Below, in pieces: positions 44,639-51,846 of a stretch of DNA of 51,846 nucleotides. The translations under genes and the position numbers were made by a program. Origin of the DNA: Euryarchaeota archaeon UBA24 (lineage in GTDB: Archaea; Halobacteriota; Halobacteria; Halobacteriales; Hikarchaeaceae). Every line of letters starts with the position of its first letter. Position 1 is the stretch's first letter. The notes under the pieces were generated by a model. That model saw only the letters and a program-made list of their open reading frames with translations, made no database searches and was not told where the DNA came from. The stretch lies in NCBI GenBank assembly GCA_002503845.1, contig DASO01000004.1, forward strand, positions 1-51,846. Direction: 5' to 3'.

Positions 44639-45115
44639 TCAGAAAAAATGGTAGATTTCGTCGCCAACGTAGTGGATTGATTCAATAGCTTTTCCAGAAC
44701 TTCCAAGCATATCAGCAGTAGGTACAATCGATCGCCCTATGCAAAGTGCTTTTTCGTGGGCTTCTTCGAGGACGATCACTATGTCTCCAGGTTCTATTGA
44801 AGAGTCCACTCTGGTTATCCCAGGTTTCATTATATCGGCGCCATTGGAAACAAAGCGGATTGCTCCCTGGTCCACAAATACAATGTTTTTAGAAGGTGCA
44901 TAGGTATTTGCACCTTTTACTGTAAGAGAAGGGGAACCATCAATATAACATGCGAGAGGTTCCTTGTCAAGTAGAACCAAATCAATTTGGGAATGTGATA
45001 GTTCAACTAACTCATATGTTGATCCGGGTAGCTCGACGCCGAAAGTAGATAGAATTGAAGATTCAAAGGCGCGTATAGTGTCATTTCGGAGGTTGTGGCG
45101 AGAAATAACCTGCAT
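44639..45115 (-). CDS. PUA domain RNA-binding protein
   Basis: This protein of about 158 residues matches the archaeal PUA-domain family related to MCT-1/Tma20. The N-terminal MCT-like part is residues 1-75 (QVISRHNLRNDTIRAFES). The PUA domain follows: NIVFVDQGAIRFVSNGADIMKPGI, then ALCIGRS. PUA domains bind tRNA or rRNA. The frame starts at 45163 and would overlap the RNase start; ATG 45115 is better and is spaced correctly from the shared TATA box at 45139-45148. Confidence 0.83.
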   Translation of the reverse strand: MQVISRHNLRNDTIRAFESSILSTFGVELPGSTYELVELSHSQIDLVLLDKEPLACYIDGSPSLTVKGANTYAPSKNIVFVDQGAIRFVSNGADIMKPGITRVDSSIEPGDIVIVLEEAHEKALCIGRSIVPTADMLGSSGKAIESIHYVGDEIYHFF

Positions 45116-45138
45116 GGAAAAAAATAAATCGGAGGGAG

Positions 45139-45148
45139 CTTTAAAATT
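45139..45148. promoter_or_regulatory. Shared TATA-like box between divergent PUA and RNase genes
   Basis: CTTTAAAATT is nearly self-complementary at TTTAAA. It is about 28 nt from the minus-strand ATG 45115 and about 20 nt from the plus-strand ATG 45162, so one box could serve both directions. The + distance is short. Confidence 0.4.
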
Positions 45149-45161
45149 TGTATTGTAGAGC

Positions 45162-46430
45162 ATGAACGAAGAGAGAGAAGAAAAGGGAGGAAATGACGGT
45201 CCGATTAAAATTCCAGAGGAAGTCTACAAACAAATAGTTGGAAAAAGAGAATCCCTATTAGAGAAGTTGGGGATAGTAGACCAATTTCCAGAAGATGTTA
45301 TTGATGAGGCGAAGGGGTGGGCGGATGGAAATAAAGAAGAAGTCTCACTTGAGCTTGAAAATAGAAGGGATTTGAGGGAACTTACCACGTGGACAACAGA
45401 TCCGGCTAGTGCACAAGACTTTGATGATGCTCTTAGTATTACCGAGGAAGAAAAGGGATACAGAATTTGGGTGTATATAGCAGACGTGACGCATTATGTA
45501 ACCCCTGATACGAAAACCTGGAAATTGGCCATGGAAAGGGGAAATTCAACATATATGTCGGGGCACACGATACACATGTTACCCAGGTATTTAGCAGAAG
45601 ATGTCTGCTCCTTGGTTCCGGGAGAAGATCGGTTGGCGCACACAGTGGAGATGTATATTAACAGAGATACACTGAGTTATGAGTCAATAGACATATATAA
45701 ATCTGTGATTAGATCGGATGAACGGCTAACATATAGAGAATGTGAAAAAAGATTAGGAGATCCGGATTTGCCACTGCACAAAGAGTGTAAAACCATTTAT
45801 GAAGTCACAGAAAGATTACAAAAACAGCGAAAAGATGACGGGTCCCTTGTTCTTAATCAAAATAGGGATAGGTCGCATATGATAGTAGAAGAATGCATGC
45901 TTAAAGCGAATAAGGCCGTGACCCATGAATTGATGTGGAATAGAGGGGTAGAAGCTATGTATAGAGTCCATCCACAGCCTACTCCACGGGAATGGGATTC
46001 TGCGTTGCAAGAAATACAAAAACTCCCAGGAATAAATATCCCATCTGCTTCTTTGGAAGATCCAAGAATAGCCGTCAATGTTGCCATAGAAGCAGCAGAG
46101 GGGTATCAAATTGAAAAAATAAAAAGATCGGTCTTAAAAGTAATGCCAAGGGCCATGTATATGGCAGATCCATTTGGTGGACACCATGCATTGAACTTCG
46201 ATGTTTATGGGCATTTTACATCTCCAATTCGGAGAATGAGTGATTTAATAAATCATTGGATTGTTCACAGGAGGGAGATCCCTGAAAATATAGATGAGTT
46301 ATGTAAGCGAGCACAGGATCTACAGAAAACATCTGAACAATGTGAGAGGGAATATGACCAAATTCTACGTGAGGAAGCATTAGACCCTGTGAGGATTCGA
46401 GATCAGGGGATAGAAGTGATAAAGGAATAA
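45162..46430 (+). CDS. RNase II/R-type exoribonuclease
   Basis: This 422-residue protein has the RNB catalytic domain only. The metal-binding Asp cluster is TDPASAQDFDDALSI. HMLPRYLAEDVCSL, the DRSHMIVEECMLKAN segment and FTSPIRRMSDLINHW complete the active site. It lacks cold-shock and S1 domains of bacterial RNase R, as in the short RNase R-like enzymes of haloarchaea. It would degrade RNA 3'-5'. Its start is divergent from the PUA protein by about 46 bp. Confidence 0.9.
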   Translation: MNEEREEKGGNDGPIKIPEEVYKQIVGKRESLLEKLGIVDQFPEDVIDEAKGWADGNKEEVSLELENRRDLRELTTWTTDPASAQDFDDALSITEEEKGYRIWVYIADVTHYVTPDTKTWKLAMERGNSTYMSGHTIHMLPRYLAEDVCSLVPGEDRLAHTVEMYINRDTLSYESIDIYKSVIRSDERLTYRECEKRLGDPDLPLHKECKTIYEVTERLQKQRKDDGSLVLNQNRDRSHMIVEECMLKANKAVTHELMWNRGVEAMYRVHPQPTPREWDSALQEIQKLPGINIPSASLEDPRIAVNVAIEAAEGYQIEKIKRSVLKVMPRAMYMADPFGGHHALNFDVYGHFTSPIRRMSDLINHWIVHRREIPENIDELCKRAQDLQKTSEQCEREYDQILREEALDPVRIRDQGIEVIKE

Positions 46431-46435
46431 ACGGA

Positions 46436-47653
46436 TTATTCTCGCGAAGGTGGTAGGAAGAAATAGCACACGGTGGCTATGAAAAACAAACCACCCAGAG
46501 ATATGAATGCGAGATCAAAAGAATAGTTATCTGCTATAAATCCAACCATAAAAGAAGCCAAAGCCCCAAGACCAATGAAAATGGATCTTAGAAGTCCCAG
46601 TCCAGATCCTTGTACTTTAGAGGGGATGGAAGAAGCCAAGTAAGCATTATTTACAGGTGCAAGTCCTGCACGGGTTCCGAGTAGGATTGAGAGAAGAATT
46701 AAGGGAACAGTGCCATGGATGAAAGGTAGTGACAAGAGGCAAATAGTATGCAATGCTGCAAGAGATAACAGTAGTCTTCGTTCTCCATATTTATCAGAAA
46801 TTATCCCAGAAATGGGTTGGGATATTGCACCAGTAATAAAGAACACAGAGAAAATCGTTGTTGCCATAGTAGCACTGGTGCTTTTCATAGTGATGAGGAA
46901 GAGGGGAAAGAATGATGTGAATCCTTGAAATGTAAAAACGGATAAAAGAGTTGCACTACTAACTAATAAAACATCTCTTTTAGACAATCCATCGATAAGT
47001 AGTCGGATGTTTTTAGAAACTTCATAACGCCCCCATGTTGAAGATGAAGGGGGTTTGAATGGAGAATTCCAAAGTAAGAAAATTGTGATGATAAAAATAG
47101 GAATGCAAAAAATAAATCCAAATCTCCATCCGAAATAGGTCGCCAAAATACCAGCAATGAAGGGTAATACGGCAGATCCAAAGTTGCCTGCAGAGAAAGT
47201 GAATCCTAAAACTGTTCCATCATTTTCAGGATATATTTTTGAGAGTGAAGTTACACGAGGAGTTCCAAAGAGACCAGATCCCAGGCCGAAAATTATACAG
47301 GCGAATATAAAAAAGTTGAAACTAGAGGTAAGTGAAAAGAGGATAGCTCCAAGAGTTCCAATCGAAATGCTCAAAGTGAGAATCTTGCGTTCACCAAAAT
47401 TATCTGAAAAAATTCCAGCAGGGAATTGAACTACCGAATATGCAATCCACAGTATAGTAATTGCACCCCCTGCTGCGGTTAAAGATAAATCAAATTCAAG
47501 GATGACCCCGGGTAAAATAACGGGCATAACAAGACGCATGCCTAAAACTAGAAACCAGCCAAGTGCTACAGAGACTAGAACTTTGCTTCTTCCATCGTTT
47601 TTAAAAGTTTGAACTCCCGAACTCAAATTTTGTAGAGAAAATGGAGAAGGCAT
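46436..47653 (-). CDS. Major facilitator superfamily transporter
   Basis: This protein of about 405 residues has 12 predicted membrane helices in two halves. The loop 2-3 signature FSDNFGERKIL and its pseudo-repeat ISDKYGERRLL mark the MFS fold. The substrate is unknown; its layout suits a small-molecule uptake or efflux permease. The frame starts at 47740 with an uncharacteristic tail; ATG 47653 is preferred. The stop is 5 bp from the convergent RNase gene. It is the last gene in the strongly G-skewed part of the window. Confidence 0.86.
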   Translation of the reverse strand: MPSPFSLQNLSSGVQTFKNDGRSKVLVSVALGWFLVLGMRLVMPVILPGVILEFDLSLTAAGGAITILWIAYSVVQFPAGIFSDNFGERKILTLSISIGTLGAILFSLTSSFNFFIFACIIFGLGSGLFGTPRVTSLSKIYPENDGTVLGFTFSAGNFGSAVLPFIAGILATYFGWRFGFIFCIPIFIITIFLLWNSPFKPPSSSTWGRYEVSKNIRLLIDGLSKRDVLLVSSATLLSVFTFQGFTSFFPLFLITMKSTSATMATTIFSVFFITGAISQPISGIISDKYGERRLLLSLAALHTICLLSLPFIHGTVPLILLSILLGTRAGLAPVNNAYLASSIPSKVQGSGLGLLRSIFIGLGALASFMVGFIADNYSFDLAFISLGGLFFIATVCYFFLPPSRE

Positions 47654-47789
47654 GGTGAAATGAAAATTAAATAAGAAATGTACTTGTGCAAATGTAGTGC
47701 GCTGATCAAGATAATTCTTCTTATAGGCAAAATATGCCAATTATGCGTCGGATTTTTCGCCTGTTCAAATCCAATATTTGATAATGTCC

Positions 47790-47808
47790 CCTGTACAATA
47801 TAAACAGG
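47790..47808. promoter_or_regulatory. Inverted repeat at the start of the epimerase gene
   Basis: CCTGT...ACAGG arms of 5 bp flank an A/T core. The repeat ends 3 bp before the epimerase ATG, too close for a TATA box, so a regulator site or chance is more likely. Confidence 0.3.
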
Positions 47809-47811
47809 ATA

Positions 47812-48756
47812 ATGACTATTTTAATTATTGGAGCATCTGGCTTCATTGGAATCGACCTGGCCAATTACCTAGCAGATTCAGGTAATGAGGTAATCTGCAT
47901 GGATGTGGCCCCGAACGAACTTTTGAAACATCCATCTATCGAGTTGGTCCAAGGTGACGTGACAGATTATGAATATATTTCAGAGTTGGTCAGCACCAAA
48001 GGTGTTGAAAAAATTGTTAATTTGTCTGCCATAGTGGGCGGTGCATCTCATAAATTCCCAACCAAAGCGGTTGCAGTAAATTGCATGGGTTTTGACAACG
48101 TACTCCGCGCATCTGTTGAGCATGATGTGTCTCGAGTTGTTTGGACGAGTACCTATGGAATCTATGGAAAGTCCTATGACTACCCAGATGGACACACTAT
48201 CACAGAGGAATCAAAACCACTACCTTCGTATTATCGATATCCAAATGAAACTCTTTACGCAGCCACCAAACAATTGAATGAGCACCAATCTCTTGTTTAT
48301 GCGGCAAATCATGGTTTGAGTGTTCATGGAGTCAGACCTAGCTTGGTATTTGGACCTGGAAGGATTCGGGGGTACATCACATCGCCTGGGAGAAAATTCA
48401 TGTGGGCGGCGGAGTTTGTTCAAAAGGCAGTGGCTGGAGAAGCATGCGAGATAGATCTGTCCCCAGATGATCAACTCAATATGGTGTACGTAAACGATGC
48501 AGTACGTCTAATTAGTCTCATTTTGGATGCAGATTCACCCTCACATCCAGTTTATAATACAGGAGGCCATACGATTTCGGTTAGAGATCTAGCAGCACTC
48601 ATTGAGGAACTCACAGGTACACCAGTTACTTGGAATGATGATGCGAAGCCATGGGGGAGGCCACCAATTGTGAGTCATTCCCGGGCGGCCGAGGACTTTG
48701 GGTATGAATTAACTTCGTTGCCCGACTCGATCTTAGATTATATTTCTAGGCTATAA
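47812..48756 (+). CDS. NAD-dependent epimerase/dehydratase
   Basis: This 314-residue extended SDR has the N-terminal cofactor motif IIGASGFIGIDLANYL and the catalytic YxxxK in TLYAATKQLNE, with the Ser/Thr region WTSTYGIYG. Family members act on nucleotide sugars. GHTISVRDLAALIEELTG in the C-terminal part is typical of UDP-glucose 4-epimerase-like enzymes. Codon style differs from genes to its left: more C, fewer GGG/GGA runs. It is convergent with the amidinotransferase gene. Confidence 0.87.
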   Translation: MTILIIGASGFIGIDLANYLADSGNEVICMDVAPNELLKHPSIELVQGDVTDYEYISELVSTKGVEKIVNLSAIVGGASHKFPTKAVAVNCMGFDNVLRASVEHDVSRVVWTSTYGIYGKSYDYPDGHTITEESKPLPSYYRYPNETLYAATKQLNEHQSLVYAANHGLSVHGVRPSLVFGPGRIRGYITSPGRKFMWAAEFVQKAVAGEACEIDLSPDDQLNMVYVNDAVRLISLILDADSPSHPVYNTGGHTISVRDLAALIEELTGTPVTWNDDAKPWGRPPIVSHSRAAEDFGYELTSLPDSILDYISRL

Positions 48757-48772
48757 TTTTTGAAATTTTTTT
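48757..48772 (+). terminator. T-rich terminator after the epimerase gene
   Basis: TTTTTGAAATTTTTTT follows the epimerase stop directly, with five- and seven-T runs, as expected for archaeal intrinsic termination. Confidence 0.5.
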
Positions 48773-48776
48773 GAGT

Positions 48777-49901
48777 TTAATGTGCCGGTCCTTCTCCTAA
48801 TTCTTCAATGTGAGGTCCCTCGTCTCTTCGAAGGAATGAAGTTGCACATTTAATACCACCACCATAGCTTTTGGCGTAATCAAAGTCGACTGAAATCGTT
48901 TCGATTCCTCTAGATTCTAAGTTTTTGATTGTTTCTTTTGCTGCACCATTGATCATCACTTTACCTGGCTCCAATATTATCAAATTGCAAGGAAAACTCT
49001 CTCTTTGTTCTTTTTCAGATACTTCTATAATCTCCACGTTTTGACTTTTCAACCATCGTTGTGTTTCATAATCACAGAATCCAGGATATAATAGTACCAA
49101 TCCAATATCTACTGGTGCAAACCACATATCTAGGTGCATACAATGTCCGTCTCTCCACGAAAATGATTCATGGGGACCGGGGGGGCGAGTGACTTGTATA
49201 TGTTCAACTCCAGAAGCGCGCATGACAGGAGTAATTTGGTCGATTGCCTCTTGGTTTCCATCAGTAGATAAGTAGGTCATCCAGATGTTTTCTGCCAACC
49301 ACTGAGTTGCCCCTATCTCGTGAATTCCATGTCCGTGTATGGTCAAAAGTATGGGAATTCCCATTTCCACATAACATTGCATCGCATGTCGCGTTCTTCC
49401 CCTTATCCATGGTGCAGCCGCTCTCGGCATGATCGCACCTCCATTTATCACCAATCCTATATTTGACATGGTTCTTTTTAGTAAACCATGAGGTCCCTCG
49501 GGGGGGAAATCAAATTCCCACCAATGGAGATTGACTCCTTCTTCTTTGAGTATATCAGTCATCATATCATGATTTGTCCTAATCTCCTCTATAGAAGGGA
49601 ATTCTTTGGGTGCCATGAAATATGCTGAATCGTCGGACCACATGGGGTGGACTTCGTGGGGCATTGGATATCTAACAGCCACATCTGTCAAACGGCCAAT
49701 TCCTTGGGAACCCCAATCCTTGCCCCAATACTTTTCCATTTCATCAAGCCATCCTACTTCTTCTTGATATTTCACAAAATTTGGAACTTTGTTTGCTTCA
49801 TAGTAGGGGTAATCTTCTGCAGAATATTGTTCCAATATCTCTGCGTGATCCTCATAATTTCCTTTGTCTACTATCTCTTCCTTGCTTTTTCTATATGGCA
49901 T
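48777..49901 (-). CDS. Amidinotransferase/arginine deiminase-fold enzyme
   Basis: This 374-residue protein belongs to the guanidino-group-modifying superfamily. The catalytic Cys352 is in SYGGGIKCATS and the His-x-Asp pair is His256/Asp258 in GHCMHLDMWFAPVD. Length and features such as NGGAIMPRAAAPWIRGRTR resemble glycine or inosamine-phosphate amidinotransferases more than short dimethylarginine hydrolases. The reaction could be transfer of an amidino group from arginine or hydrolysis. It is convergent with a sugar epimerase. A C7/G7 run occurs at 49179-49185. A 5-bp-arm inverted repeat lies at its promoter. Confidence 0.8.
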   Translation of the reverse strand: MPYRKSKEEIVDKGNYEDHAEILEQYSAEDYPYYEANKVPNFVKYQEEVGWLDEMEKYWGKDWGSQGIGRLTDVAVRYPMPHEVHPMWSDDSAYFMAPKEFPSIEEIRTNHDMMTDILKEEGVNLHWWEFDFPPEGPHGLLKRTMSNIGLVINGGAIMPRAAAPWIRGRTRHAMQCYVEMGIPILLTIHGHGIHEIGATQWLAENIWMTYLSTDGNQEAIDQITPVMRASGVEHIQVTRPPGPHESFSWRDGHCMHLDMWFAPVDIGLVLLYPGFCDYETQRWLKSQNVEIIEVSEKEQRESFPCNLIILEPGKVMINGAAKETIKNLESRGIETISVDFDYAKSYGGGIKCATSFLRRDEGPHIEELGEGPAH

Positions 49902-49906
49902 CGTAA

Positions 49907-49927
49907 GTGTGTCTTATACTCTCACAC
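49907..49927. promoter_or_regulatory. Inverted repeat near the amidinotransferase promoter
   Basis: GTGTG and CACAC arms flank an 11-bp core with a TATA-like ATAAGA (minus strand). It lies 6-26 bp upstream of the start. A second A/T box (CTTTAAATTATAC, about 49929-49941) is a more suitable TATA. Confidence 0.35.
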
Positions 49928-49989
49928 GTATAATTTAAAGGTTAATTTATTCCAAAGGTGTTATCTACTCCTCTTGGCATATCATATTC

Positions 49990-50799
49990 ATGCTCATTGA
50001 GTCGCTAAAATATGTTACAAACAACCTCAGAATGGTGCTAGGTTTCTCCTTGTTCGGCGTGCTAGTGATACTCCCTACTTTAGCCACTATGTTTGCAATA
50101 GTTTCTTTGGCAGAGAATGGTGTAAATTCGTTTTCAATGATACTATTGATAGTATCCTTAATCGCAGTTGTGCTAATGATGTTATTTCTGCAAGGATACG
50201 TCATAAAACTCATTCGATCTCGTTCTTCAGGGGATGATCGAGCCCCTGCTCTCCGTTCGGGATCGCGCTCAGGTCTTAAGGTTATGCTCAAAGATGGATT
50301 CTCATTAACGGTGATTTCCACGGTTTATACAATTGTCCCCATTGTTCTGTTTTCCTTGTTGTTTCTGTCAATATATCCGATTTCTAGTTTTATAGAATAC
50401 GGTACGGCTTTGGCAGCTGCAGGAGAGTCCGACATAGCGTTACTAACTGAACAGATGGTGCCTGCAATTTTATCATTTATTGGGATCATTCTTTTACTGA
50501 CCCTATATGGTTATTATATCGTCCCCGCACCCATTTTGGCATATGCAAACAGCCGAGAACTTGTTACTGCATTTTCAGTGAGTGAAATAACCTCATTGTT
50601 GTTTGATCGCACCTATTTCATTGGCTTTTTATACGTTTTATTGGCCATATTTTTGATCACAGTTATTGCTTCGATTGTGGCAATCATCCCACTAATTGGA
50701 TGGCTGATTTCGATCCCAGTAAGCGTCATTGGGACCTTAACGGTGTGGTCTATTTGGGGTCGGGTTTACCGTGATATTTACCCACCATCAGAGAGTTAA
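49990..50799 (+). CDS. DUF4013 multi-helix membrane protein
   Basis: This 269-residue protein is mostly hydrophobic, with about six transmembrane helices (near 15-40, 47-70, 103-130, 155-180, 203-230 and 232-255). A basic loop follows the second helix (IKLIRSRSSGDDRAPALRSG). The layout, including LKYVTNNLRMVLG at the start and GRVYRDIYP at the end, matches DUF4013 proteins common in archaea. Function is unknown. It starts next to the amidinotransferase on the opposite strand and ends 11 bp from the metalloprotease. Confidence 0.78.
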   Translation: MLIESLKYVTNNLRMVLGFSLFGVLVILPTLATMFAIVSLAENGVNSFSMILLIVSLIAVVLMMLFLQGYVIKLIRSRSSGDDRAPALRSGSRSGLKVMLKDGFSLTVISTVYTIVPIVLFSLLFLSIYPISSFIEYGTALAAAGESDIALLTEQMVPAILSFIGIILLLTLYGYYIVPAPILAYANSRELVTAFSVSEITSLLFDRTYFIGFLYVLLAIFLITVIASIVAIIPLIGWLISIPVSVIGTLTVWSIWGRVYRDIYPPSES

Positions 50800-50810
50800 T
50801 GTTCTCAAAA

Positions 50811-51846
50811 TTAGTATTGATATAGTTTCCACCAGTTGGTCCATTGTGATTCAGTATATGGCTTGCGGAAGGGGGCGGGGAGGTCTCGGTTTGCATTCGA
50901 ATCAATTCTAAATGTTTGTGCAATCCCATACCCAACCAACCATGAAAAATATTCTACGGTCTTACTTGGGATTTGAAGTCTTAGTTGATAGTATTGATCA
51001 TACACCCCATCGGAGTCATAATCATTTCCTGTAAAGTCCCCACAAAACAAGTCTTCACCTTCCGGGCAGTCAGTAGCATCTGCAAATTTAATTGTGATTT
51101 CAGAATTGGGATTATCAGATAGTTCAAACGAAACTTGTCTTGATAAGTAATTGTGGGGATCAGATTCCCAATATCTTAACGCATATTCTACCTGGCGTTT
51201 TATTCGGTTGTGGGTATCGTTGTAAAATTCCCCATAGTCTATGTATACATTGAAATCGGTGATATTCCAAGTATAGGTACCTCGTTCCCACACTCCCACT
51301 CTTAGATCTCCAAGTTGTGAGATTAAAGAAGGTGCCATTAATTCTATTAATTCGTTATTGGCACTTTCATATTGATAGGCATATGCAGGATCATTAGAAT
51401 GCTTCAATCCTATTGCATGCCCTATTTCATGTCTCGTGATTTGGGAAGTGTATTCTTTTTGAAATCGGTCTGATACTTGAAGTTCTACCGGGAAAGTGGG
51501 TTGTCGAGATCCTGCATGTATAACCTGTGCACATCCTACAACTTCGTCCCCCTCCTTGTCGCCGCAGATACCGGGGACTTGAAATTGGATTAGAATATGT
51601 GCATCTACTATTTTCGGAGTATATTTTAATGAAACAGGGTAGGGGAGTTTACTCTGAACTCCATTCCAGTATATAATTGATTCTTTAACCACCTCTTCGT
51701 ATGTGAAATCTGATGGTGGTGTTGATCCAGGGTTTTCATAGGATACTAAAATTTCATAAGTACCATAGGGATTGTCATTCAAGTCTTTCTCGGGAGTAGC
51801 TGTTGGAGTGGCTTCAGGAGTAGCTGTTGGAGTGGCTGTTGGAGTG
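50811..51846 (-). CDS. Secreted metalloprotease with duplicated domain, N-terminus cut by the window edge
   Basis: The first domain (numbered from TTG 51782, residues 8-160) has the zinc motif HEIGHAIGLKH at 118-128, as in matrixin or archaemetzincin-type proteases. The second (165-300) repeats the pattern: NVYIDYG, then IKRQVEYALRYWES matching VVKESIIYWNG, SEITIKFADA matching AHILIQF, and Cys-rich CGD segments. Where HEIGH should be it reads VGYGIAQTF. The frame continues upstream of 51782 into a Thr/Pro repeat (ATPTATPEATPTATPEK-like) and runs off the edge, so a signal peptide or lipobox is expected beyond the window. The product is probably outside the cell. Confidence 0.85.
   Translation of the reverse strand, partial: TPTATPTATPEATPTATPEKDLNDNPYGTYEILVSYENPGSTPPSDFTYEEVVKESIIYWNGVQSKLPYPVSLKYTPKIVDAHILIQFQVPGICGDKEGDEVVGCAQVIHAGSRQPTFPVELQVSDRFQKEYTSQITRHEIGHAIGLKHSNDPAYAYQYESANNELIELMAPSLISQLGDLRVGVWERGTYTWNITDFNVYIDYGEFYNDTHNRIKRQVEYALRYWESDPHNYLSRQVSFELSDNPNSEITIKFADATDCPEGEDLFCGDFTGNDYDSDGVYDQYYQLRLQIPSKTVEYFSWLVGYGIAQTFRIDSNANRDLPAPFRKPYTESQWTNWWKLYQY
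51793..51846. repeat. 12-bp tandem repeat encoding a Thr/Pro linker
   Basis: Four and a half imperfect copies of a 12-bp unit (GGAGTRGCTGTT, one copy ending TTCA) run to the right edge. On the minus strand they encode TPTA/TPEA units in frame with the metalloprotease. Confidence 0.8.

Noticed and set aside
1..51846. CRISPR arrays, insertion sequences, tRNA or rRNA genes
   Set aside because: No regularly spaced repeats, transposase genes or RNA gene cores were found on reading; small RNAs cannot be excluded.

Overview
The window reads as a chromosomal segment of a euryarchaeon close to the Haloarchaea but not a typical halophile. Many genes belong to families I know mainly from haloarchaea (UPF0058, SepF, DUF5611, a DUF7093-like zinc-ribbon protein, DUF7523/7524-like proteins, Rpo11), and there is a haloarchaeal-style menaquinone operon. 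However, base composition by eye is only about 40-45% G+C, and the proteins are Lys/Arg-rich rather than strongly acidic. This best fits a marine relative such as 'Candidatus Hikarchaeia' (Marine Group IV). That placement is an inference.

Layout. 1-4.6 kb: end of an unidentified gene, a D-2-hydroxyacid dehydrogenase, then a minus-strand set (metallo-beta-lactamase fold, YlbF family, alpha/beta hydrolase, UbiD decarboxylase). 4.7-13.7 kb: mainly housekeeping genes (dph2, an N6-adenine methyltransferase, rpo11, hisF, a PHP enzyme, gatC-gatA) plus a short lipid/alcohol group (thioesterase, acyl-CoA synthetase, MDR dehydrogenase). 13.7-21.3 kb: menaquinone operon menF-menD-menB-menA-menC-menE on the minus strand. 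21.5-23.8 kb: a three-gene set of little-known proteins ending in a large protein with an acidic linker. 23.8-27 kb: a winged-helix protein, purA, a 59-residue Trm112-like gene and two conserved haloarchaeal-type genes. 27-37.3 kb: ion homeostasis, with trkH-trkA (K+), coaBC between, and a complete Mrp/Mnh Na+/H+ antiporter operon A-G. 37.4-46.4 kb: hpt-like gene, SDR, uvrA, geranylgeranyl reductase, zinc-ribbon protein, DUF5611, sepF, CDGSH protein, PUA protein and an RNase II/R-like enzyme. 46.4 kb to the end: an MFS transporter, then genes of a different compositional style: sugar epimerase, amidinotransferase, DUF4013 membrane protein and a secreted metalloprotease that runs off the right edge.

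Genes are packed tightly. ATGA overlaps or 1-nt overlaps couple many pairs, and no gene-free stretch reaches 300 bp. Several starts lie 25-30 nt downstream of an A/T box, often preceded by CGAAA, which suggests leaderless transcripts and was used to choose starts. I saw no rRNA, tRNA, CRISPR array or insertion sequence.

The most notable large-scale signal is strand asymmetry. For about 47 kb the + strand is G-rich whichever strand is coding, so + genes encode Glu/Arg/Gly/Lys-rich proteins and - genes Ser/Leu/Pro/Thr-rich ones. This fades or reverses near 47.7 kb. The most unusual single gene is the right-hand metalloprotease, which looks like a tandem duplication whose second copy has lost its zinc site.
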